This document shows positions 16,143-23,831 of a stretch of 35,654 bases of DNA, in pieces; the first letter of the stretch is position 1, and each line of letters begins with the position of its first letter. This DNA is from UBA668 sp966112835. GTDB lineage: Bacteria; Actinomycetota; Acidimicrobiia; Acidimicrobiales; Ilumatobacteraceae. The translations under genes were made by a program, and so were the position numbers. The DNA is taken from assembly GCA_966112835.1 (NCBI GenBank), contig CBHWEI010000007.1, forward strand, positions 1 through 35,654. Direction: 5' to 3'. A model generated the notes under the pieces. It made no database searches. It saw only the letters and a program-made list of their open reading frames with translations, and was not told the DNA's origin.

Positions 16143-17651
16143 TCAGCCGAATGTGGTGTTGCAGGTGTTCAACCCGCCCAGCACACCGGTGCGGAACGCG
16201 CTGATCTTCTCGAACGCGCTGCCGTTCACGTCGGTGTCGACTCGCTCGTCGGACGTGGCGATGGCCGCGACGATGGCCTCGTCGAGGTCGCCCGCCGACA
16301 GCACCAGCTGACTGGCGCGGTCCTCGGGAATGGGCGGCACGATGGACGCCACCCACGCGCCCGTGAGGCAGTCGGCGAACAACGCGCGCTGCTCGCCCTG
16401 CACCTGGCTGTTGATGGCCGACTGGATGGCCGCCGCGTACGCGTTCGAGAACAGGTAGCCCACCGACATGTCGCCGGTGAGCTCGTCGACCGACAGGCCG
16501 GTGGCGAAGTCCTGGTCCCAATGGATGGTGTTGTCGGCCGCGCAGAAGCGCACCGCGTTCACCCACGCGTCGTCGGCGATGCCGTCGCACGTGGGGTACG
16601 GGCCCGTGCCGGCGAACGGCTCGAACGTCGGCGGCGTGAACGGCACGTCGTTCGCAGCGGCGAGGTTCGTCCAGAAGTCGTCGAGGCTGCCGGGGATGAG
16701 CGTGACGATGTCGATCGCCCCGTCGGTGTGCTCGGGGTCGGTGTCGACCAGCGGCAGATTGCCGGCGCCCGGGTCCTCGGGATCGAACGGGATGTCGATC
16801 ATGCCGGCGATGCGATCCTCGGTGAAGAACGAGCGGCAGCGCGCGGCGCCGCCCTCGAAGCCGTCCTGGAACGCGCCCACGCGATCGAACCCGGTGCCGT
16901 GCGCGAGCGGGTCGGCCAGGCCGTTGCCGTCGATGGGGTCGCGCACGTAGAGCATGGCGATGAGGCCGGCGCGCACGGCGGCGTCGTCGAAGCGGATGGT
17001 GTCGCTCTCTCCCGCGGCCACGTGCGCGGCCCATGCGCCGGCGAAGCAGTCGGCCTGTTGCTCCTTCAGCACACCGGGCTGGTCCCACTCGCCGGCCCGG
17101 GCCTGGATGGCGTGACCGAACTCGTGGGCGAGCACGATGGCGACGGCCTCCTTGCCCAACAACTCGACCAGGCCGGGCAGTCCGTCGGCGTCGTCGTAGG
17201 CCATGAAGTCGCCGTCGATGCAGTAGAACGCGGTGCCGGCCTTCACGTCGTCGTAGCTCGACGTGGGGCTACCGCAGCCGGGGATGTCGGACGTGCGGCT
17301 GGGGTACGCCGCGTAGATGCCGCCCGACAACGGCTCCCAGTCCTTGCCGTAGGTGGCCGGAAAGGCTTCGCTCCAGTACCCCTGGATGTCGCCGAACGCG
17401 GTGGTCAGGAAGCCGTCGTACCCGGGGTGCTGCGGGCCCTTCTCACCGAAGTCGACCACGCCGTCGACGATGTCGTAGGTGGGCTCGGGCGTGGGAGTGG
17501 TGTCGGTGGTGGCACCGGGTTCGGTGGGGAACAGCCCTGTGCTGCCGCCGCCCTCACCGGACTGCGTGGCGCGCACGCCCGCATCACGCACGACGCACCC
17601 CGAGGCCAGGGTCGCGAGCAACACCACACCGGCCAGCACTCGAGTCCGCAC
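16143..17651 (-). CDS. Neutral zinc metallopeptidase lipoprotein (HEFGH)
   Basis: 502 residues, exported as a lipoprotein (lipobox ASGC, Cys19). A Thr/Pro-rich spacer precedes the metallopeptidase core. The zinc motif is HEFGH (His176, Glu177, His180), with the downstream EQQADCFAGAW that supplies the third ligand region, as in the putative neutral zinc metallopeptidase family (YpfJ/PF04228-like). The long C-terminal half (~260-502) contains a second, weakly similar pattern (EQRALFADCLTGAWVASI) that looks like a degenerate repeat of the core without an HExxH. The start is GTG 17651 with TATGCT ending 6 nt before it. Substrate unknown. Confidence 0.8.
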   Translation of the reverse strand: MRTRVLAGVVLLATLASGCVVRDAGVRATQSGEGGGSTGLFPTEPGATTDTTPTPEPTYDIVDGVVDFGEKGPQHPGYDGFLTTAFGDIQGYWSEAFPATYGKDWEPLSGGIYAAYPSRTSDIPGCGSPTSSYDDVKAGTAFYCIDGDFMAYDDADGLPGLVELLGKEAVAIVLAHEFGHAIQARAGEWDQPGVLKEQQADCFAGAWAAHVAAGESDTIRFDDAAVRAGLIAMLYVRDPIDGNGLADPLAHGTGFDRVGAFQDGFEGGAARCRSFFTEDRIAGMIDIPFDPEDPGAGNLPLVDTDPEHTDGAIDIVTLIPGSLDDFWTNLAAANDVPFTPPTFEPFAGTGPYPTCDGIADDAWVNAVRFCAADNTIHWDQDFATGLSVDELTGDMSVGYLFSNAYAAAIQSAINSQVQGEQRALFADCLTGAWVASIVPPIPEDRASQLVLSAGDLDEAIVAAIATSDERVDTDVNGSAFEKISAFRTGVLGGLNTCNTTFG

Positions 17652-17657
17652 ACGTCG

Positions 17658-17686
17658 AGCATACGGCCGCCGTCGGTTGGCAGAAT
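17658..17686. promoter_or_regulatory. Divergent leaderless promoters, zinc peptidase / M24 peptidase
   Basis: Minus strand: TATGCT (17663-17658), 6 nt, GTG at 17651. Plus strand: CAGAAT (17681-17686), 6 nt, GTG at 17693. The whole divergent gap is only 41 bp. CAGAAT-N6-GTG is identical to the M20 promoter at 4720. Confidence 0.6.
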
Positions 17687-17692
17687 GGTCGC

Positions 17693-18835
17693 GTGACCCA
17701 CGGAACCAGCACCTCGTCCACCAACCCGTCCGGCAGTGCGGTGTACCTCGATCGTCTCGCCCGGGCCCGCGCCAGCATGGATGCGAACGGTGTCGATGCG
17801 CTGCTCGTGTCGGTGGGCAGTGATCTGCCCTACCTCACCGGGTACGAGGCGATGCCGCTCGAGCGGCTCACCATGCTGGTGGTACCCCGCGACGGCGAGG
17901 CCACGCTGGTGATCCCGCGGCTCGAGGCGCCGCGGGTGGTCGAGCAGCCCGGTGCGTTCACGCTGCGCCCCTGGAACGAGACCGACGATCCGGTGGCCAT
18001 CGTCGCGTCGCTCGTGGGCCGTCCGACGGTCGCGGCGGTGGGCGACACCATGTGGGCGCGGTTCCTGGTCGAGCTGCTCGGCCACTGGCCGTCGGACCGC
18101 ACCACCTACGTGCGCGGCACCGCGGTCATGAACGACCTGCGCATGCGCAAGGACGCCGCCGAGATCGCCGCGCTGCAGGCGGCCGGTGCCGCTGCGGATC
18201 GCGTGGCCGCGCAGCTGCACGCCGGCGACATCCCCATGGTCGGTCGCACCGAGGCCGAGGTCAGCGCCGACATCTCGGCCCGCCTCATCGCCGAAGGGCA
18301 CGACGTGGTGAACTTCGCCATCGTCGCCGCCGGCGAGAACGCCGCCTCGCCGCACCACCACGCCGGCCCGCGGGTCATCCGCGAGGGCGAACTGGTGCTG
18401 TGCGACTTCGGCGGCACCATGGCCGGCTACTGCAGCGACATCACCCGCTGCGTCACCCTGGGCGAGCCGCCGGCCGAGGTGGCCGAGGCCTATGCCGTGC
18501 TGCACGCCGCGCAGGCCGCGGGCGTTGCGGCCGGTGTGGTGGGCGCTGCCTGCCAGGACGTCGACCGCGCGTCGCGGGCCGTCATCGCCGACGCCGGTTG
18601 GGGTGAGTACTTCATCCACCGCACCGGGCACGGCATCGGCATGGAGGCCCACGAGGACCCGTACATGGTGGAGGGCAACGAGCTGCCCATCGCCGCCGGC
18701 CACGCGTTCAGCGTCGAGCCCGGCATCTACGTGCCCGGCAAGTGGGGCATGCGCCTGGAGGACATCGTGGTCGCCACCGACGGCGGCCCCCTTCCCATGA
18801 ACCACGCCGACCACGCCCTCGTCCAGCTCGGCTGA
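17693..18835 (+). CDS. M24-family Xaa-Pro aminopeptidase/dipeptidase
   Basis: 380 residues, cytosolic. The N-terminal creatinase-like domain spans ~17-140 and the pita-bread catalytic domain ~150-380. The five metal ligands are present: Asp238 (CDFGG), Asp249 (SDITR), His313 (TGHGIG), Glu342 (VEPGIY) and Glu356 (RLEDI). It removes N-terminal residues before proline or splits Xaa-Pro dipeptides. The start is GTG 17693, given by the leaderless -10. It is the first of three same-strand genes with the carotenoid oxygenase and the deacylase, though the next gene has its own promoter-like box. Confidence 0.88.
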   Translation: MTHGTSTSSTNPSGSAVYLDRLARARASMDANGVDALLVSVGSDLPYLTGYEAMPLERLTMLVVPRDGEATLVIPRLEAPRVVEQPGAFTLRPWNETDDPVAIVASLVGRPTVAAVGDTMWARFLVELLGHWPSDRTTYVRGTAVMNDLRMRKDAAEIAALQAAGAAADRVAAQLHAGDIPMVGRTEAEVSADISARLIAEGHDVVNFAIVAAGENAASPHHHAGPRVIREGELVLCDFGGTMAGYCSDITRCVTLGEPPAEVAEAYAVLHAAQAAGVAAGVVGAACQDVDRASRAVIADAGWGEYFIHRTGHGIGMEAHEDPYMVEGNELPIAAGHAFSVEPGIYVPGKWGMRLEDIVVATDGGPLPMNHADHALVQLG

Positions 18836-18838
18836 TCA

Positions 18839-18863
18839 CACCCCTTCGGGGGTGCGCGATGCT
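18839..18863 (+). promoter_or_regulatory. TTCG-loop hairpin followed by -10 box of carotenoid oxygenase
   Basis: CACCCC (18839-18844), TTCG, GGGGTG (18849-18854) is a perfect 6-bp stem with a stable tetraloop, 3 nt after the M24 stop. GATGCT (18858-18863) follows, with 6 nt to the ATG at 18870. The hairpin may end or attenuate read-through from the M24 gene while GATGCT starts a leaderless transcript. Confidence 0.5.
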
Positions 18864-18869
18864 GGGTGG

Positions 18870-20234
18870 ATGACGGCACTCGACGAACCCGGCACGGCCC
18901 GCCTGCCCTTCCATCTGCGCGGCAGCTACGCGCCGATCATCGACGAGGTCGACGCGTTCGACCTGCCGGTGCAGGGCTCCATCCCCGACTGGTTGAACGG
19001 CACGTACATCCGCAACGGGCCCAACCCGAAGAGCGGCCGTTCGCCGCACTGGTTCGCCGGCGACGGCATGTTGCACGGTCTGCGCGTGCGCGACGGCAAG
19101 GCCGAGTGGTACCGCAACCGGTGGGTGCGCACGCGGACGCTCGAAGGGGCGCGCCGGCGCGACCCGAACACCGGCGAGGCCGACCTGACCGTCGGCGTGG
19201 CCAACACGCACATCGTTCGCCATGCGGGCCGCATCTTCGCCCTGGAGGAAGGCAGCCTGCCCAACGAGATCAGCCCCGAGCTGGACACGTTGGGGCCGTG
19301 CGACTTCGGTGGTGCGCTGCGCACCCCGTTCACCGCACACCCGCACGTGTGCCCCGAGACGGGCGAGATGCACTTCTTCGGGTACGAGCTCATCAACGCA
19401 CCGTTCGTCACGTACCACGTGCTCGACGGCGACGGGAACCTGGTGCACACCCAGCCCATCCGGGTGGGCGGTCCGACGATGGTGCACGACTTCGCCATCA
19501 GCCGCCACTACGCGATCTTCCTGGACCTGCCGGTGGTGTTCGACCTGGCGCTCGCCATGTCGGGCGGCATGCCGTTCGCGTGGCAGCCCGAGTACGGCGC
19601 GCGCATCGGCCTGCTGCACCGCGACCGCGCTCGCGAGGGTGCCGAGCCGCAGTGGTTCGACGTGTCGCTGTGCTACGTGTTCCACATCATGAACGCGTGG
19701 GACGACGGACCCGACGGCCGCTACGTGTGGCTGGACGGTGGTCGCCACGAGACCATGTGGGCGCAGGGCAACGACAAGTTCGAGCCGTCGCTCATGCACC
19801 GCTGGCGGTTCGACCTGCACACCGGTGAGGTGAAGGAGGAGTTGCTCGACGACATCGACCACGCCTTCCCGCGCATCGACGACCGCCGCTGCGGGTTGCC
19901 CAACCGCTACGGCTGGGCGGTGGCGCCGGTGGTGCCCGACGACCGTCGCTTCGACGCGGCGAGCGGGCTGGTGAAGTACGACCTGCAGACCGGGGCGCGC
20001 ACCACGCACTCGTTCGGCCCGACCGCCATCAGCGGCGAGCCCGTGTTCGTGCCGGCACATGCCGACGCCGCCGAGGACGAGGGTTGTCTGGTCACGTACG
20101 TGCACGACGTGGCGACCGAGCGGTCGTCGTTCGTGGTGCTCGACGCCTCCGACATGTCCGCGGCACCCCTCGCCGTCGTACCGTTGCCGCAACGCCTGCC
20201 GCGGGGATTCCACGGCAGCTGGTTCGCCGACTGA
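18870..20234 (+). CDS. Carotenoid oxygenase (RPE65/CCD family)
   Basis: A 454-residue cytosolic non-haem iron enzyme that oxidatively cleaves a double bond in a carotenoid, apocarotenoid or stilbene-like substrate. The four iron histidines fit His157 (AHPHV), His206 (MVHDFAIS), His272 (VFHIMNAW) and His448 (GFHGSWF), distributed over the seven-bladed propeller as expected. The N-terminal motif NGTYIRNGPNP is typical of the family. A GTG six codons upstream is also in frame, but GATGCT-N6 points to ATG 18870. The deacylase start follows 9 nt after the stop and its Shine-Dalgarno overlaps this stop region, so the two are co-transcribed. No carotenoid biosynthesis gene is in the window. Confidence 0.9.
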   Translation: MTALDEPGTARLPFHLRGSYAPIIDEVDAFDLPVQGSIPDWLNGTYIRNGPNPKSGRSPHWFAGDGMLHGLRVRDGKAEWYRNRWVRTRTLEGARRRDPNTGEADLTVGVANTHIVRHAGRIFALEEGSLPNEISPELDTLGPCDFGGALRTPFTAHPHVCPETGEMHFFGYELINAPFVTYHVLDGDGNLVHTQPIRVGGPTMVHDFAISRHYAIFLDLPVVFDLALAMSGGMPFAWQPEYGARIGLLHRDRAREGAEPQWFDVSLCYVFHIMNAWDDGPDGRYVWLDGGRHETMWAQGNDKFEPSLMHRWRFDLHTGEVKEELLDDIDHAFPRIDDRRCGLPNRYGWAVAPVVPDDRRFDAASGLVKYDLQTGARTTHSFGPTAISGEPVFVPAHADAAEDEGCLVTYVHDVATERSSFVVLDASDMSAAPLAVVPLPQRLPRGFHGSWFAD

Positions 20235-20243
20235 GGGGGAGCT

Positions 20244-21980
20244 GTGCTCGATCTGAAGATCACCGGAGGAACGGTCGTCGACGGCACGGGGGCAGCGCCC
20301 CGCCGCGCCGACGTCGGTGTGCGCGACGGTCGCATCGTCGCCGTGGGCACGGTCGACGACACGGCCGAACGCACCATCGACGCCACCGACCTGGTGGTCG
20401 CGCCGGGTTTCATCGACCTGCACACCCACTACGACGCGCAGGCGTTCTGGGACCCCACGCTCAGCCCGTCGCCGCTGCACGGCGTCACCACGGTCATGGG
20501 CGGCAACTGCGGCTTCACCATCGCCCCGCTCACCGCAGTGGGCGGCGGCCAGGTGCGCGCCGACGACGCCGACTACCTCATGCGCATGCTCGCCCGCGTG
20601 GAGGGCATGCCACTCGAGAGCCTGCAGCAGGGCGTGCCCTGGAACTGGGGCACGTCGGCCGAGTACTTCGACCGCCTCGACGGCACGCTCATGCCCAACG
20701 CCGGCTTCATGGTGGGCCACAGTGCGTTGCGACGCGTGGTGATGCACGACGACGCCACGCAGCGCCACGCCACCGCCGACGAGGTGGAGCAGATGAAGAC
20801 GCTGCTGCGCGCCGGCCTGGCCGCCGGCGGCATGGGCTTCACCAGCACCTGGTCGCCCAGCCACAACGACCACCTGGGCTACCCGGTGCCGTCACGCGCG
20901 GCCAGTCGCGACGAACTGCTCGCCCTGTGCGCGGTGGTGAGCGAGTTCCCCGGCACGCAGCTCGAGTTCATCCCCGCGGTGGGCCAGTTCAGCGACGACA
21001 CGTTCCGGCTGATGGGTGCCATGAGCGCGGCGGCGAACCGTCCGCTGAACTGGAACCTGTTGCAGGTGTACGCGCAGAACTGGGACCTGGTGCAGCACCA
21101 GCTGGCCGGGTTCGACATCGCCGCGGCCGAGGGCGGTCGTGTGCTGGCGCTCACGTTGCCCGACACCTTCCGCCTGCGCCTCAACTTCACCAGCGGGTTC
21201 ATCCTCGACATCCTCCACGGCTGGGACACGCTCATGGCGCTGCCCGTCGACGACAAGCTGCGCCAGTTGCGCGACCCGGCCATGCGCGCCGAGTGGGACC
21301 GTCTGGCCCAGTCCACCGACGGTGTGCAGCGGTCCATTGCCAACTGGGCCGGCTACTGGGTGCTCGAGACGTTCAGCGACGAGTGGAAGCCGTACGAGGG
21401 CCGCATCATCGGCGACATCGCCCGCGAGTTGGGGCGCGAGCCGTGGGACGTGCTGTGCGACATCGTGGTCGCCGACGGGTTGCGCACCGTGATCGCCAAC
21501 CAGGACCGCGGTCAGGACGACGCCACGTGGGCGCGACGGGTGGAGGTGTGGCGCGACCACCGCGCCGTGGTGGGCGCCAGCGACGCGGGCGCACACCTGG
21601 ACATGATCGACAGCTTCAGTTACAGCACCACGCTCATCGCCCGCGCCGTGCGCGAGCGCGAACTGCTGCCTCTGGAAGAGGCCGTGCACTACCTGACCGG
21701 TGCGCCGGCCGACCTGTACGGGTTGCACGAGCGCGGCCGCGTGGCGGAAGGTCGCTGCGCCGACCTGCAGGTGTTCGACCCGGCCACCATCGGCCCCGGC
21801 CCGGTGGCCATGAAGTTCGACCTGCCCGGCGGCGCGGGTCGGGTCTACGGCGAGGCCGTGGGCGTGCACCACGTGCTGGTGAACGGTGTGCCGTGCGTCG
21901 AGCACGGCGAGCTGCTGGCTGCCCGTCCGGGCCGACTGCTGCGCAGCGGCACCGACACGCACACGGTCACGGTGCGATAG
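20244..21980 (+). CDS. N-acyl-D-amino-acid deacylase-type amidohydrolase
   Basis: 578 residues of the amidohydrolase superfamily, with a small beta-domain and a TIM barrel. Metal and active-site motifs are HTHYD (His60, His62), GGNCG (Cys89, the bridging-Cys position of D-aminoacylases) and GASDAGAH (catalytic Asp, ~447). Family members hydrolyse N-acyl-D-amino acids, and others of this type act on different N-acyl compounds. The start is GTG 20244, preceded by a strong GAGGGGGAG Shine-Dalgarno that overlaps the end of the carotenoid oxygenase gene. This is one of the few clearly Shine-Dalgarno-led starts here, as fits an internal operon gene. The 3' end overlaps the facing lipoprotein gene by 14 bp. 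Confidence 0.85.
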   Translation: MLDLKITGGTVVDGTGAAPRRADVGVRDGRIVAVGTVDDTAERTIDATDLVVAPGFIDLHTHYDAQAFWDPTLSPSPLHGVTTVMGGNCGFTIAPLTAVGGGQVRADDADYLMRMLARVEGMPLESLQQGVPWNWGTSAEYFDRLDGTLMPNAGFMVGHSALRRVVMHDDATQRHATADEVEQMKTLLRAGLAAGGMGFTSTWSPSHNDHLGYPVPSRAASRDELLALCAVVSEFPGTQLEFIPAVGQFSDDTFRLMGAMSAAANRPLNWNLLQVYAQNWDLVQHQLAGFDIAAAEGGRVLALTLPDTFRLRLNFTSGFILDILHGWDTLMALPVDDKLRQLRDPAMRAEWDRLAQSTDGVQRSIANWAGYWVLETFSDEWKPYEGRIIGDIARELGREPWDVLCDIVVADGLRTVIANQDRGQDDATWARRVEVWRDHRAVVGASDAGAHLDMIDSFSYSTTLIARAVRERELLPLEEAVHYLTGAPADLYGLHERGRVAEGRCADLQVFDPATIGPGPVAMKFDLPGGAGRVYGEAVGVHHVLVNGVPCVEHGELLAARPGRLLRSGTDTHTVTVR

Positions 21981-22614
21981 GGGCTGGCGGTACGAAGTTG
22001 TTCACGTCGGCGGTCTCGCCGTACAGGGTGAGCGTGACGAGCACCGCCCCGTCGTCGAGCTTGGCCAGCAGCCCGCTGTCGAGCGCGCAGTAGACGGCGG
22101 TGCCACCGGTGACCGGCACGTCGACGCACGTGGCGTTCTGGCCGGCGATGTTCTGCGTGCTGGCAACGGCGGGACCGATCTTCGCCGCTGCGTTGCGCCG
22201 CAGCCGGGTGGCCGTGTCCTTCGCGTAGAAGTCGTAGGTGACCGACGTGTCGCTGATGCGCGTCTTGTCGAACCCCTTCACGCACGCGGCCGGCTCGACG
22301 GTGCAGGTGGCGGCGATGTCCTCGGTCTGGATGTAGTGCGTGTTGTCGATGCTGATGCTGCGCTTGCCGGGCGAGAGCACGACGACGGCTGGGCGGGTGA
22401 TGTTCCCGTACTTCGTGAGGATGGTGTACGCGGCGGTCGCCGGGCCGGTGGTGGCCGCGTCGAGCTTGCTCAGCACCGCGTCGATGGCCGGGTCGCCCGT
22501 CTGCCCTTCCAGGGCGAAGGCGGGGTCGTCGGCGAAGTGGGCACGCGGCCCGGTGCCGCAGCCGACGAGCAGGACGGCGCTGAGCGCCAGGAGGGTGAGG
22601 CCACGACGGGACAC
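21967..22614 (-). CDS. Lipoprotein of unknown function
   Basis: 215 residues. The signal peptide SRRGLTLLALSAVLLVGCG has the lipidated Cys at 19. The mature part has no motif I recognise. It contains alternating hydrophobic strands and four cysteines in two close pairs (TCTVEPAAC; ATCVDVPVTGGTAVYC), which suggests disulfides outside the cell. The fold resembles LppX/LprG-like or sensor lipoproteins only in length, so I give no function. The start is GTG 22614, set by the signal peptide and by TACGCT 8 nt upstream; the frame is open for 39 codons before it. It is convergent with the deacylase. Confidence 0.7.
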   Translation of the reverse strand: MSRRGLTLLALSAVLLVGCGTGPRAHFADDPAFALEGQTGDPAIDAVLSKLDAATTGPATAAYTILTKYGNITRPAVVVLSPGKRSISIDNTHYIQTEDIAATCTVEPAACVKGFDKTRISDTSVTYDFYAKDTATRLRRNAAAKIGPAVASTQNIAGQNATCVDVPVTGGTAVYCALDSGLLAKLDDGAVLVTLTLYGETADVNNFVPPAPIAP

Positions 22615-22622
22615 GGGGCACG

Positions 22623-22628
22623 AGCGTA
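22623..22628 (-). promoter_or_regulatory. -10 box of lipoprotein gene
   Basis: TACGCT on the minus strand, 8 nt before the GTG at 22614, the same hexamer as the amidase promoter (34335-34340). No clear -35. Confidence 0.45.
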
Positions 22629-22678
22629 CGGCGTGTGACGGCCGAAGCGGCGGCGGGTCGACCAGAAGGGACCGGTCG

Positions 22679-22750
22679 ATCACTCGCCGCCACCGACGAC
22701 CCACCTGGCGGGCGGGAGCATGGCTGGTCATCGGTGGCGGGCTGAGTGAT
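22679..22750. repeat. Long imperfect inverted repeat in divergent intergenic region
   Basis: Arm 22679-22701 (ATCACTCGCC..CCGACGACC) pairs with 22726-22750 (GGTCATCGG..GAGTGAT) over ~23 bp, with two single-base bulges and one mismatch, around a 24-nt loop. The mismatch is C-A on the top strand but G-U on the bottom strand, so a bottom-strand RNA would fold better. It lies between the divergent lipoprotein and membrane-protein genes, outside both. Function unknown; it could be a small RNA, a regulatory hairpin or a MITE remnant. Confidence 0.55.
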
Positions 22751-22760
22751 TCACACCACC

Positions 22761-22865
22761 GTGCTCACGTCGGCGCGGGCTGCGGACGTCATCACGGCGA
22801 TGTCGATGTGGGCCGGACGGGAGTTCCTGCTGCACATCGACAGTGACACGACGGTTGTGACATGA
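22761..22865 (+). CDS. Possible 34-residue small ORF
   Basis: GTG 22761 to TGA 22865. Third positions are ~85% G/C and the peptide (VITAMSMWAGREFLLHIDSD in the middle) looks protein-like rather than random antisense. It has no Shine-Dalgarno and no clear -10. It could be a genuine small protein, the worn remnant of a longer gene, or chance. It ends 41 nt before the membrane protein. Confidence 0.25.
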   Translation: MLTSARAADVITAMSMWAGREFLLHIDSDTTVVT

Positions 22866-22894
22866 ACGTTTGGCGCTTCGTACGAAATTCTTCC

Positions 22895-22900
22895 TAGCCT
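22895..22900 (+). promoter_or_regulatory. -10 box of membrane protein gene
   Basis: TAGCCT, 6 nt before the GTG at 22907. A possible -35, TTGGCG (22870-22875), is 19 nt upstream, which is longer than ideal. Confidence 0.5.
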
Positions 22901-22906
22901 CGTGGC

Positions 22907-23779
22907 GTGATCCGACTCGACGCCGCCACGGTCCTGCTGCAGTGGTCGGCCGGCGGATTGTTCTTCCTCTGGTTCACGACGCGGCGTCGTGAGGTGGGCA
23001 TCGGCTACGGCTGGCTGCTCCGCGGCACGTACCTCCTGCTCGCGGCACTCGGCGCGTGGTGTGGGTTCCGTTTCGGCGTGGTGCCGATGCGTGAGGCCAG
23101 CTCACTGGCCGTGGTGGCGGCCGCCCTGGTGGCCCTCGTCGTGTCGGTCGTGCGCCGCAGAGCGGGGGTGTCGGGAGCCGATGCGGAGCACGATCGGCGC
23201 ACCGAAAGAATTTCCGCGATGACCGGCATCGAGCGCTCGGTCGAGGACCGCGGCCCGGGCGAGCACGGTCCCGAGTTCCCGCCGATCCTGGACCTGGTGG
23301 CGCCCATCGTGGCCATCCCCGGCCTCATCGCCGCCGCGCTCGACGCGGCGAGCGACGTGGGGGCGAACCCGTTCACCTCGTTGTTGCGCACGTTCGCCGG
23401 GGCCCTGTTCCTGGGTGCGGTCACCGACGCCATGCTGCTGGGCCACTGGTACCTGGTGCAGCCGGGCCTGCCCCGCCGTCACCTGAACGAGCTGGTGCGG
23501 GCACTGGGCTGGGTGTGGCCGGTGGAAGTGGTGGCCATGCTGCTGCCCGTCGGCATGTTCGCCGTGTTCAGCGGGAGCATCGACGACGGCTACGCCGGCC
23601 AGCTCGGGTGGTTCTGGGTGGCCTGTGCCATCACCACCATCGTGCTCGTGCAGGTCACCAAGGCCGCCTTGAAGGAGCGCTACTACTCGGCGGTCATGGC
23701 CGCCACGGGCCTGTTGTACCTGGCCATCCTCACTGCGTTCGGCACCGATCTGGTCGCCCGAGCCGTGCTCGCCGGCTAG
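22907..23779 (+). CDS. Polytopic membrane protein with GHWYL motif, unknown function
   Basis: 290 residues with about seven or eight hydrophobic helices. Two or three lie before residue ~85, then there is a charged cytosolic loop (~85-120) and five more helices. The notable motif is DAMLLGHWYLVQPGLPR at ~167-183, an intramembrane His followed by a short loop, as in some haem- or quinone-binding membrane proteins. I cannot name a family. The start is GTG 22907, supported by TAGCCT-N6. It is followed 52 nt later by Ku on the same strand, which has its own promoter. Confidence 0.7.
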   Translation: MIRLDAATVLLQWSAGGLFFLWFTTRRREVGIGYGWLLRGTYLLLAALGAWCGFRFGVVPMREASSLAVVAAALVALVVSVVRRRAGVSGADAEHDRRTERISAMTGIERSVEDRGPGEHGPEFPPILDLVAPIVAIPGLIAAALDAASDVGANPFTSLLRTFAGALFLGAVTDAMLLGHWYLVQPGLPRRHLNELVRALGWVWPVEVVAMLLPVGMFAVFSGSIDDGYAGQLGWFWVACAITTIVLVQVTKAALKERYYSAVMAATGLLYLAILTAFGTDLVARAVLAG

Positions 23780-23787
23780 CGCCGACC

Positions 23788-23826
23788 GCCTCAGGGGTTT
23801 ACCGAGCACCCTCCGTGAGGCACAAT
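23788..23826 (+). promoter_or_regulatory. Ku promoter inside an inverted repeat
   Basis: TTTACC (23798-23803), 17 nt, CACAAT (23821-23826), then 5 nt to the ATG at 23832, so nearly leaderless. GCCTCA (23788-23793) and TGAGGC (23816-23821) form an inverted repeat that encloses the -35 and touches the -10. It may be an operator, or the terminator of the upstream gene. Confidence 0.5.
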
Positions 23827-23831
23827 GCGGT

